Below are positions 54,501-63,672 of a DNA stretch of 64,000 nt, one piece after another. Each line of letters starts with the position of its first letter. Position 1 is the first letter of the stretch. Origin of the DNA: Excoecaria cochinchinensis. Lineage: Eukaryota > Streptophyta > Magnoliopsida > Malpighiales > Euphorbiaceae. The stretch lies in NCBI GenBank assembly GCA_947683425.1, contig CANTUQ010000055.1:4328001-4392000 (forward strand), written 5' to 3'. The position numbers and the translations under genes are program-made. The notes below the pieces were generated by a model. The model did no database searches. It worked only from the letters and a program-made list of their open reading frames with translations, and was not told the DNA's origin.

Positions 54501-56132
54501 CATCCTGGTAAGGCCAATGTAGTTGCATATGCTTTGAGTCGTAAGTCAGTTTCTGCCTTGTTCTTGAGGCGATTCAGATGGAGATTTGGTTCTGATGGGG
54601 CTTTGCTTGCCCAGTTGCGTGTGAAGCCTACATTGAGACAGAGGATAGTGGATGCTCAGAGAGATGACCAGAGGCTTCAGCGGATTGTACATGAGGTTAG
54701 ATCGGGTAAGCCATCAGAGTTCTCAGTTCAGGATGAGGTACTGATGTTCAGAGATCGCCTGTGTGTGCCAGAGTCTGAGGACTTGAGGAGACAGCTCATG
54801 AGTGAGGCGCATAGTTCAATCTTTACTATGCATCCGGGCAGTGGGAAGATGTACAGAGACATGAAGCAATTCTATTGGTGGTCCGGTATGAAGCGTGATA
54901 TAGTGGATTTTGTTTCCAAGTGCTTGACTTGTCAGCAGGTAAAGGCTGAGCATCAGGTTCCTTCAGGTTTGCTTATGCCTTTATCCATTCCTAAGTGGAA
55001 ATGGAATGATATCACCATGGACTTTGTTTCTGGTTTGCCTTTGACTCAGAGGAAGCATGATTCAGTTTGGGTTATTGTGGATCGGCTTACGAAATCAGCT
55101 CACTTCTTGCCGGTTAGAGTGGACTACTCCATGGACAGATTAGCCAGTATCTATGTGGATCAGATAGTTCGGTTGCATGGTGTGCCTTTGTCCATAGTAT
55201 CAGATCGGGATCCGAGGTTTACTTCCAAGTTTTGGAAGGAGTTACAGAGAGCTTTGGGCACTAGGTTGAACTTCAGTACAGCGTTTCATCCTCAGACCGA
55301 CGGTCAGTCAGAGCGAGTTATTCAGATTCTGGAGGATATGATGAGAGCTTGTGCATTGGATTTTCCGGGTAGTTGGGACAGATATGTGTCTTTGATGGAG
55401 TTTGCTTACAACAACAGTTTCCAGTCGAGTATTGGTATGGCACCATATGAGGCTTTGTATGGTCGTCAGTGTAGGACTCCGATTTGTTGGACAGAGCTAT
55501 CCGAGAGATCTATGATTGGACCAGACTGGGTTAGAGATACTGAAGAGAAAATCAGAGTAGTGCAGCGGAATTTGAAGGCAGCCAAGGATCGACAGAAGTC
55601 TTATGCCAATTTGAAAAGGAAAGATGTGCATTTTGAGATCGGGGACAAAGTTTTCCTTAAAGTTTCTCCTTGGAGGAGAGTGCTTCGATTTGGAAAGAAG
55701 GGTAAGCTGAGTCCTCGTTTCATTGGACCTTATGAGATTTTGGCCAAGGTAGGACCTGTAGCCTACAGATTGGCGTTACCGATGGAGTTAGCAAAGTTAC
55801 ATGATGTGTTTCACGTTTCGATGCTTCGTCGGTACAGATCAGATCCTTCGCATGTTCTGTCAGTTCAGGATATCCAGGTTCAGCCAGACTACTCTTATGA
55901 TGAGGAACCGCGATCTATTCTAGCCCGAGAGGTGAGGCAGTTGAGAAATAAGCAGATTCCTTTGGTTAAAGTGTTGTGGATCCATCATGGAGTCGAGGAA
56001 GCGACTTGGGAACCAGAGGAGTCCATGAGAGCTCAGTACCCACAGTTATTCAGTTCAGGTGAGAATTTCGAGGACGAAATTCTTATTAGTAGGGGAGAGT
56101 TGTCACACCCCATTTGCCCCCTAGTAGAATGA
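51501..56132 (+). CDS. gag-pol: Gag-Pol polyprotein of Tekay-like chromovirus
   Basis: 1543 codons without a stop, ATG about 105 bases after the PBS. Gag core about residues 70-250 (EKWLDKVKHAL..WEFFEGEFLKKY); zinc knuckle CFRCGSTEHRVASC (322-335); protease LIDPGSTHSYL (D422); RT with LPRIEDLFDQL, SKIDLRSGYYQL, VMPFGLTNAPA and FIDD (756-759); RNase H D905, E942, D967, with Tyr at 1010 where the family has Asp (AYALSRK for ADALSRK); integrase HHCC finger (MHPGSGKMY..CLTCQQ) and triad D1174, D1235, E1271; chromodomain about 1463-1517. The frame runs into the 3' LTR and stops at 56130. The element would make particles, cDNA and a chromatin-guided integrase; the RNase H change may impair it. Confidence 0.97.
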   Translation: MASNSAHGARVESAESVNPPAVDQSVSITVSAQHARVQPEAAAMPFEAMFRLHQDMARVLERVTAPRAPMENLRRAGVEDFYGTGLNESELAEKWLDKVKHALREIRCPPDQQAECALALLQGSAFEWWELVCRHPQLPDPITWEFFEGEFLKKYITQTYRDSRWAQFLGLRQRAMSVADYEKEFNRLSRYAPRGVMTDDFRCKHFEAGLNESLKIALISLMCIPGVSYYQIVEAAVRAELSETVLRERAQRRSSSCGGSSAVKRSRNPQDESASGPASRGRRQGSAAVSGSGRGGKSDAIPICENCSKAHRGECRWLTGGCFRCGSTEHRVASCPQSIEDSGPQGGASRVGSNASQATRGRGRGRGRGGRHRDGAASETVERPPQAAIRAYAMRARDEQDAPDVIAGKLLLHDTELYALIDPGSTHSYLCTDKIIDKLHSVDQLDYEICVTSPLGHSVSVSRVFRSCPLFVEGAVLPADLIELPFREFDLILGMDWLGKYRAVVDCHRKTVVLRDRSQSLVFLKGLGASSVNNVISVLQAKRFIRKGCEAFLAVVLDSRRDQVQIEDIPVVREFSDVFPSELPGLPPEREVELSIEIMPGTAPISRAPYRMAPVELRELKSQLQELLDKGFIRPSISPWGAPVLFVKKKDGSLRMCIDYRQINKVTVKNKYPLPRIEDLFDQLRGAGVFSKIDLRSGYYQLRVQDADVVKTAFRTRYGHYEFLVMPFGLTNAPAAFMDLMNRVFRPYLDRFVVVFIDDILVYSKNESEHEEHLRLVLQMLREHHLFAKLSKCDFWLREVSFLGHIVSASGIQVDPAKIEAIVDWKAPRNVQEVRSFLGLAGYYRRFVKGFSVIAAPMTRLLRKVVRFEWSDRCQSCFDRLKQLLVEAPILTQPISGKEFIIYSDASGVGLGCVLMQEGKVVAYASRQLKPHEKNYPTHDLELAAVIFALKIWRHYFYGEKCRSFSDHKSLKYFLSQKELNMRQRRWLELFKDYDCIVDYHPGKANVVAYALSRKSVSALFLRRFRWRFGSDGALLAQLRVKPTLRQRIVDAQRDDQRLQRIVHEVRSGKPSEFSVQDEVLMFRDRLCVPESEDLRRQLMSEAHSSIFTMHPGSGKMYRDMKQFYWWSGMKRDIVDFVSKCLTCQQVKAEHQVPSGLLMPLSIPKWKWNDITMDFVSGLPLTQRKHDSVWVIVDRLTKSAHFLPVRVDYSMDRLASIYVDQIVRLHGVPLSIVSDRDPRFTSKFWKELQRALGTRLNFSTAFHPQTDGQSERVIQILEDMMRACALDFPGSWDRYVSLMEFAYNNSFQSSIGMAPYEALYGRQCRTPICWTELSERSMIGPDWVRDTEEKIRVVQRNLKAAKDRQKSYANLKRKDVHFEIGDKVFLKVSPWRRVLRFGKKGKLSPRFIGPYEILAKVGPVAYRLALPMELAKLHDVFHVSMLRRYRSDPSHVLSVQDIQVQPDYSYDEEPRSILAREVRQLRNKQIPLVKVLWIHHGVEEATWEPEESMRAQYPQLFSSGENFEDEILISRGELSHPICPLVE
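56089..56100 (+). other. Polypurine tract of Tekay element
   Basis: GTAGGGGAGAGT immediately before the 3' LTR at 56101; it also codes for the last residues before the LTR. Confidence 0.8.
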
Positions 56133-58545
56133 GCCTGTCTGTCTGTCTATCTGTCTGTCTGTGTGTGTAAGCATTCGCATGTGTTCAGCATTCATAAGGG
56201 TAATTTAGTAAAATATATGATTTTGGGGGTTTTATTATTATGTGGGTGCATACATGGTATTAAGGTGAGAATTAATTGAGTTGCATTTGTGTGCACTTAC
56301 ATATACCATTGTAGGGTGCATTTAAAAGAGGTTACTTAGGGTGTGTGTAATGCATTGTATTTTAGTATGAGTGATTAGTTTCACCAATAGGAAATGGATA
56401 CATATTTAGAATAAAGAAAAGAAAAAGAAAAGGGAATGAGAGAAAAGGGACTTACAGATTCACGTTCTTGCTCACTCACTTTCTTCTTCTTCAATTTTCT
56501 TTATTCCAAATACTGTGTTGAGGGTTCAAGGTCTTATTGGTGAAGATAATCTCTCCTTGCATCTCCTAGCTTGGTAAGTGCATATCTTGTTTGTGTTTTA
56601 CTGTAACTTTACTTCTTCTTCTTCCTTAAGTTTAGATTTAACTTAGGGTTTTCTTTGTGGATATTCTTGCTGTGATTGTGTTTAGCTGAAGCTCCACGTG
56701 ATCCAAAAGGGAAAGAGGTTGCTGGTCCTAGTGGAGCTAAGTGATAGAAGTTTAGAATCCAGGTTTGGGAATATCTAATTGTGAATTGTGTGATTTTGAT
56801 GGTTACTGCAAATTCTAGGGTTTATATGTTCTTGAAGAGCTTGAATCAATTAGTCTGGATTTGGTTGTTTAAATGCTAAATTGAGCTGCATATATATTGA
56901 TTAAGTGATTTGAGATGATTTCTGGAAGGTAGAAACAGGTTGGAATGGTTTTAAATTAATTTGGGATTGAATTTTTGGTTCTGGAAATCGTGGAAATTCT
57001 GGAAAATCGAATTACTGTAGAAACACTCTCTGTCGCGTGACTCGCTACGAAGGAAGGCACGTCACGTCGCGTGACCCTCGGTCACGACGTGACCTGCCTG
57101 CTGAGAAGCCAGTCGCGTGACCAGCTGAAGAGGAAGCAAGTCACGCGACGTGATCTTCGGTCACGTCGTGCGTCCTGCGAGGAAGAGGCAGATCACGCAA
57201 CGTGATCTGCGAGGGAGAAGCAACGTCACGTCGCGTGACCCTCGGTCACGCCGTGACCTGCATAAGCATTGCGTGACCCGCGAGAATCACGCAACGCGAT
57301 AGGCGAGAAACAAGCAGGTCACGAGACGTGACCCTAGGTCACGCCGTGACCTGCCTGTTGAGAAGGCCAGTCACACCAGTGACCAGCCATTCCTCGCCCG
57401 TTTCTCCGTTCAGCTCATTTTTCCGAAATTTCCTGGTTTTTAACTCAGAAATGAGTTTGATATTTCTTCTGAATGGACTTTAATATTGTACGATGCATGT
57501 CTTACTGTTTAATGCTTTGATATGCGTGATAGCATGATTTTCTGATGAATTATATTCTGTATCCTGAAATGTGATCTGTTTGACGCATAACCTGCTTGAG
57601 TCAAGTAAGTGGATAGTTAGGCATGCCTAATAGAGTCTTTTTGCTGCAGCATCAGTTCTGTTCGGACCCCGATCAGGTCCCCGTTTGGTTCCTCGCGAAC
57701 CTTTTCTGTATTGGATCTTGTTTAAGGTCCCTTTTGAAAATATCTGTGAAAGTTAAAGTAAAATGGTTTAATCGGTTCGTACCCGTAATGTACTGTCTGT
57801 AATCGGCTCGTACCCGGAAAGTACTGTCTGTACACTCGTTATCCACTGTCTAGAGTCAGCAGGTATTCTTTAAATGTTAATGGAAATGTTCTGATCTGAT
57901 ATGGCTTTGAATGGAATATCTGAATGAGTTTAATGATGAAATACATGCTGGATTATTCTATAATGGATATGATTATGAGATACTGAATGTATGACTTTTA
58001 AATACGAGCATGTTTATATGGTATACGTTATAACCTTTGCATTCTGCCATTGTGAATGTGATATGCCTTGACGACCACTGTGAGTGGCCATCCATGATTT
58101 ATGTGTGTTTCCCCACTAAGCGTTTTATCACTTAGCACGGTGTTTTTACCCGTGCAGGTGCGGAAGACGTTTTGCTTTGAGAGAGTCGCCGTCATCAAGC
58201 CAACACAGAAGGGATTAGTGTAGGGCTCAGTTTTGTAATAGTTATTGTTTCTTTTTGTATAGAACTCTCTGTATCAGCTTCCGCTTTTGTATCTATATTT
58301 TGTATATGTAATATTATTTTGTTCAGCTAGTTGATCAGATCATTATTGTAATAGTTTAATTATAGTAATGCATGATCAGCTTTTGCTTTCTGCATGTAAA
58401 GTTTTTAATTATTCTGTATTTCTGAATGTATGTTATGAATGGATATATATATTTTGCTTTGCTTTTGTTTGGTGACACCTTGTCTCATACGGCATCTCAC
58501 TCCTTATCGGATGGGATCGCCTACGTATGGGAAGGGGGTGTTACA
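56101..58545 (+). repeat. 3' LTR of Tekay element
   Basis: 2445 bp, same borders as the 5' LTR, followed by TSD TTCCG. Hairpins at 58075-58087 and 58116-58135; in the second, one arm has a G-to-A change (CACTTAG), which weakens one pair. Confidence 0.96.
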
Positions 58546-60222
58546 TTCCGGGCTTGAATCTTTTATTTTCCTTTATTTATTTTGTTTATATTTAATTTAT
58601 TAACATGTATATTTTCATTATTATTCTCATTTATTTATTCTATGTCTTGTAGGTTTATTCCATTTAATGTTTATATTATTATGTTTATATAATATTATTG
58701 CCATTATGAGTTTATTATCATTCTCTTTCATTATTTTCATTACTGTTGTTAATATTATCATATTATTTTATTTTTATTCATGTAAATATTGATTGTTTAT
58801 TATTTTTAGCATGTAATTAATTTATTTCACTTTATTTTTAACATGCAATTAATGAATTCGTTTTAATTGATATTTTTACCATGTAAATGGTTTACATCAT
58901 TTGTGAACATATTTAATTAATCATGTCATTCATTTAATTATTTTCATCGTTCTCTTATTCATTTTTATCATTCTTTTTATCGTTGTCACATGTATTATTT
59001 ATTGTTATTTATTTATTTTCATTGTAATTATTAATCATGTGCATATTTTCATATATTAATTCATTAACACGTTTTATATTATTTAAATCATATCTTTTAA
59101 TTCATTTGTCATTTATAATGCATTTTTCCCATTTATTTTAGTTTATTAATATTTCAATTCATTTAATCCATTTTTGATGCCATCTCTCTTTACTTTATCT
59201 CATTTTATAATTAATTTATTTAATTGATTTAATTACTAACATTATTTCATTTGTATTTTGTTTATTGTCAAAACTTATTTTCTTTACTTAGGCATTTTTT
59301 GCGAGCACACGAGAAGATCCAGAAGGCTCATTTGGGTTAGATATTTAATTGATTTATTTTGTAATATTTCATTTATTTGGCTTTTTCATTTATTTTGCCA
59401 TGTAATCTTTAATAAAATTGTTTATTTTAGGCACGCTAAAAAGAAAATCACAAAAGCATTTTTATTAATTAATTTGGAATTTTTCCTAAATAAAAATGGG
59501 ACCAATGTCTCAGTTTTCTCTATCCAAAATAAAATCATCACATCAAAATTATTTTATAATAAATATGCATGTGAGGACCAATGTCCTCATCATTAATGAA
59601 TAACCCGATTTATGCATGATTTGTATTTTTTTTATAATGGGGGTTGTATTCCGCCCCTAGTTTTGTTGTAATATTTTTACATATGCTTTATTTTATTTAT
59701 GCTTTTATCGCTTCCACTACGTAATTGACATGCGCTTTAATTAATTGCATTAAAATGAATGAGAAATGGGATGAAATGATGAATTCAAAACTCGATTATA
59801 AAATTAACCAAGGTATGAATAAATGGAAAGTCCTGAACTCATTCTGGTCTTAGGCTCAATGAGGTTAGAGGTCTATCTCAGTGTTTCATTGGGATGGAAT
59901 CTCCAAAATATCTCTTGTGTCCCACCAAAAGACTTAAATTTACAATCCTAGGCTCCACGGGGTAGAGTGTCATTCTAGTGTTCTATTGGGATGATATCTC
60001 TAAGATCCCTTTGGCTTGCCCAAAATGGATATTATGCGCTGTATTAGGCTCACCGAGACTAGACGATCTGTCCCAATGTTCTATTGGGTGGCAACTCCAA
60101 GAAACCTCCTTGATGCCCAAAATAGACGCACTTGTAAATACCTTACAAGTTTTCATGAACCTCCACTTGATCGCCCTAAAAGCGGGCCCTCGGGGTGCCC
60201 CGGGGTTCGGTGCGCATCACAG

Positions 60223-60240
60223 TGGCGACTCCGCTGGGGA
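60223..60240 (+). other. Primer binding site, Tat element 3
   Basis: TGGCGACTCCGCTGGGGA, one base after the LTR end TCACA at 60221; the unmutated form of the three Tat PBSs here. Confidence 0.85.
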
Positions 60241-61296
60241 CATACTCGAGACTTCACTTCGAAAGTACTTTGGTTAAAATTTATAATTGAGTTTTAATTT
60301 AAAAATTTCATCCTTTTTTGAAATTGCATTGCATCACATTAGAGCCTTAGATCTATGCTAGTTTGGTTTCTCTATCAGCCCCGATGCATTCCCAAAGCAC
60401 GACCTTACGTTCACTCAATGTAGGGAAGTGTTAAGGATAATCACCAGTGCAAGCCTCGTACCATCATGGTATATTAAATGGAGACCCGATCGGTCGTTAC
60501 GCTCATGATGAGCTAGACCCGTTGGTAGGGACCATGCTTGGGTAGCCCTAAAGTAACATCACCTTGACCCAAGCTCATGTAATGGAAATAGTTACTTCCC
60601 CTATGTGGTATGAACCTTAATACTACGCTTGCTATGTGGATCATTATGTATTGGACAAACCCAGATAATTTGATTTGGTCACCTAATCAAAGGCTTTCAT
60701 GCCCCGATAGGCCCATGTCAACTTATTCTGACTGTCTAAATACATGATGGTCAAAACCCATGCGTATGCACATTAGCTAAGAGTGGTTTTGCTGCCGGTT
60801 TTTCACTGAGCACCATGCGCATCCATCGGGTTCCCTGTTAACCCATGGATCAAGCCCACCTAGGACAGAGACCACACGACCTCGTGTGTGGGGGCAATAA
60901 GGTTGGAAGGATCTATCTGCTTGCATGTGGCTGTGGATGATGCATTCCATATTCATGTCATTCATGCACAAATAATTTTTTTTTTATTTTCTCCCTATGT
61001 ATACATCTTATTCTTTGTATATAATTATTACATGTACATATTATCCTATGTATAGTTTTTCAAATGTTTCACATGTATCATTGTAATCTCTTTCAGTCAC
61101 TGTATACCATTTGTTGCACAGGACGATCATGCATTACATATTATTCATACATCATTCTAACTCCTTGATTTTCAGCCATTATAGACCATTTGCTTGGGTG
61201 GTTAGGGGATCCCAATAGTTGTCTAAGGAGCGATTAGAGTTCACGAGGGCTGACAAAGTTTTAGCATTCTTTCCAAAGCATCTAAAGGCATTAGAA
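60241..61296 (+). other. Leader of Tat element 3
   Basis: Conserved block at 60492-60547 (as in elements 1 and 2) and GTGTTAAGGATAATCACCAG near 60428. The second half (60960-61130) is AT-rich with nothing recognisable. Confidence 0.7.
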
Positions 61297-62251
61297 ATGG
61301 CTGGCCCTTCACAATAGAATGAAGAGACTAGTGCTCTAATTGCCCAGGAGTTAGATAGAAGGTTCGAGGAGCTTGAAACAAAGATGATGGCCATGGTCAA
61401 AGAAAGGATGGATGCCATGGCACTTATTTTGCAAGCTCAGCTTATGGCAATAACTGTCAACCAAGGAAAGCCGACCATGATCGAGAAGGCTCATACAGCG
61501 ACAGCTCCAGTACCTCCTTTTCCTTCTGAGATTAGCGGTAAGAGATCACTTGATTCCCCGATTGAGCAAGGACGAATAGGAAGCCTACTTTAGAACATGG
61601 CATTATGTCCGAGGAGGATGAAGAACCTGCAATCATGCGTACTCTAAAAGATGAAAGCTCAAGAGGCCTTGATAATAGTAAGGCAAGTGCTAAGTCTGCA
61701 GAAGTCCCAGCCACTAGAACAACTCAGCCCCACCTCACTATCTCGAGTAGGCCATTATCTTGGCATTTCACCCGTCTCGTTAAGAAAGGGAAGTTACAAC
61801 CCTTGCCAGTCGGGTCTGTCCCAAGTCAAGGACGCCCTAGACATAGAGCAAATTGGTATTGCACGTATCACCAGTATTCAGGGCATAGAACAAACTACTG
61901 CCATCCTCTAAGAGATCGCATTCAAGAACTGGTGCCAGACCCAAAAAAGGAAAAGATTATGGAAGCGCCAACCATGGAGGTGAGACAAAGGTATTTTTCT
62001 AATTTTGGTAGATCTTTGTCATGGGTCCTCAAGAGGCTGATAAAGGAAGGGATATTACAGCCATTGCCAGCTAGGCCTGCCAGAAGCCAGGAACAACCCA
62101 ATCATAAAGGGGATGAGTATTGCGCCTTCCACCAGCACACCGGGCATACCACAGATCATTGCAAGGCCTTAAGACTTGCCATTCAAGATCTGATTAACTC
62201 CAAGCAGATCTCTGACCTAGAAAAGCAAGAGGGAAAGAATATGATAGACTA
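61297..62251 (+). pseudogene. gag: Gag of Tat element 3, core deleted, two finger modules
   Basis: The start ATGGCTGGCCCTTC is followed by an early TAG near 61315. LIAQELDRRFEELETKMMAM parallels the N terminus of the other gags. The capsid-like core (FDGT..WYHG..WDLLTEEF) is absent between about 61560 and 61620. An open stretch 61605-62251 then encodes two similar modules of about 62 residues: LSWHFTRLVKKGKLQPLP..YCTYHQYSGHRTNYC and LSWVLKRLIKEGILQPLP..YCAFHQHTGHTTDHC. The finger type CX3HX4HX4C is usual for Tat gag. The module order suggests a tandem duplication within gag. Confidence 0.8.
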
Positions 62252-62536
62252 AGTGCCTAAGTGGAAAGGCAGGACAGGCCCTAAAGTTGATTATGGACCG
62301 TCGGCAACAACACCTGCGTCGGCGGGGAGAGGAAGATGATAGTTTAGACTTTCCTTCTTAGTTCTGAACTTTTTTTAATAATGTTAATGACGTTTTTTAG
62401 TGTTATTAATAAATCGAACAATTTCCTTCACTTGTGCGATATTTTTTTAACGATTTCATTATGCATGATCATAATCTATTTATATTTGACATTAGCTTGA
62501 TTGATGCTATTCTATTTATTCTCGGAACCTTTAAAA
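62252..62536 (+). other. Gag-RT junction of Tat element 3, protease missing
   Basis: No VDDGS protease motif or glycine-rich linker is found; the gag end and a remnant of the acidic pre-RT linker (ACTTTTTTTAATAATGTTAATGACG, compare 33517) almost abut. This indicates a deletion of roughly 1.2 kb relative to element 2. Confidence 0.65.
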
Positions 62537-63219
62537 TCTTGATGGCATCTGACATAACTCCTGAAGAGCGAGAAAAATTTGAGAGAATATTAAAAAAATA
62601 TGAAAAAGTCTTTGCTTGGACCTACGAAGATATGCCAGGAATCGATCGGGAAGTTGCAGAGCATGCTATTTCTACATATTCAGATCATAAATCTGTTAAA
62701 CGAAAACTGAGAAGGCTTAGGCCGGAATGGGCAGACAAAGTAAAAGAGGAGATTCGCCAGCAAATCAAAGCCAGATTTCTAGTTGAGGTGTAGTATCCAA
62801 CTTGGTTGGCCAATGTTGTCCCCGTAGCCAAAAAGAATTGCAAGGTAAGGATATGCGTAGATTATCAGGACTTGAATAAGGCTTATCCGAAAGATAACTT
62901 TCCGTTGCCCCATATAGATGTGTTGATAGACAGTGCCGCTACTTTCCAGATGTATGGCTTTGGAGATGGTTATGCGGGCTACAATCAAATTCTCAATAAA
63001 ATAATTGACTAAATTAAGACGGCTTTCATCATGGAGTGGGGGACATATGCTTATCGGGTAATGCCTTTTGGCCAAAAAAATACAGGAGCCACTTGTCAGA
63101 GGATGGCGACAAAAATCTTAAGGAAAAATCAACCTGTAGCGTGGAATGAAGATTGTCAGAGAGCTTTCGATACTATCAGAGAATACTTGCTGAAACCATC
63201 GGTATTGAGACCACCATAG
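62537..63219 (+). pseudogene. pol: Reverse transcriptase of Tat element 3, active site deleted
   Basis: SDITPEEREKFERILKKYEKVFAW opens the domain, then RRLRPEWADKVKEEI. TAG at 62791 stands where element 2 has CAG (VQYPTW). VRICVDYQDLNKAYPKDNFPLPHIDVLID and the GYAGYNQI motif follow; TAA at 63010; then MPFGQKNTGATCQRMATKI joins directly to LRKNQPVAWNEDCQRAFDTIREYLL at about 63118. The roughly 90-100 residues that should hold YVDD and the rest of the palm are missing. It cannot polymerise. Confidence 0.85.
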
Positions 63220-63663
63220 CCAGTTAAACCAATGATTCTGTATTTAGCTATAGAAGATGGTTCTGTAGGCGCCATGATGGCCCAAGAGGAAGAATTCGGA
63301 GTGGAATTTGCTATTTACTACCTTAGTAAGAAGTTCCTGGCTTATGAGATTAAGTATGCAGAAGTAGAAAAGATCTGTCTTGCGGTAATTTGGGCCTCTA
63401 AGAAGTTGAGACACTACTTTCACTCCTACAAGGTGCAGGCGGTAGCAAAGCAGAATCCCTTGAGATACTTACAGGAGGCTCCATCCTTAATTGAAAAAAT
63501 GCGTAGGTGGTTGTTGTTGCTACAAGAGTTTGATATAGAGTACGTTACTCGAAAAACTATCAAGGGGCGTGTAGTGGCAGAATTCCTAGCAGAACACCCA
63601 ATTCAAGGAGACCCATATGAGTTCAACTTTCCAGATGAGGATGTGACAGCCATTGGAGTTTAG
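63220..63663 (+). pseudogene. First RNase H of Tat element 3 pol
   Basis: Open from 63223 to TAG 63661. MILYLAIEDGSVGAMMAQEE, then FAIYYLSKKFLAYEIKYAEVEKICLAVIWASKKLRHYF, typical of the RT-linked RNase H of gypsy elements, and a tail EFLAEHPIQGDP. Preceded by a TAG at 63217. Confidence 0.8.
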
Positions 63664-63672
63664 GGATGATAA

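Larger units (their letters stand above)
48934..58545 (+). mobile_element. Complete Ty3/gypsy chromovirus, Tekay/Del-like
   Basis: 9612 bp; two LTRs of identical length (2445 bp) with about 18 substitutions; perfect TSD TTCCG (48929-48933, 58546-58550); initiator-Met PBS; one uninterrupted gag-pol ORF; polypurine tract. Integrase is followed by a chromodomain, which places it among chromoviruses; the overall sequence looks Tekay/Del-like. It is inserted in the 5' LTR of Tat element 3. A recent, potentially active copy, apart from a changed RNase H residue. Confidence 0.97.
47709..60221 (+). repeat. 5' LTR of Tat element 3, split by a Tekay element
   Basis: 47709-48933 and 58551-60221, together about 2.9 kb, TG...CA. 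The opening GTAGACACCGGGTCCTGAGG and TTACCCAATGATGAT parallel element 1. A compact GC-rich island (47938-48080) with GCGCGC, CGACG and CCCGTCGC dyads stands in AT-rich DNA. The rest is AT-rich filler with no gene; 58551-59600 is nearly pure TTTATT/ATTATT text. U5 carries three degenerate 97-bp-type repeats (59838-60150). Confidence 0.85.
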
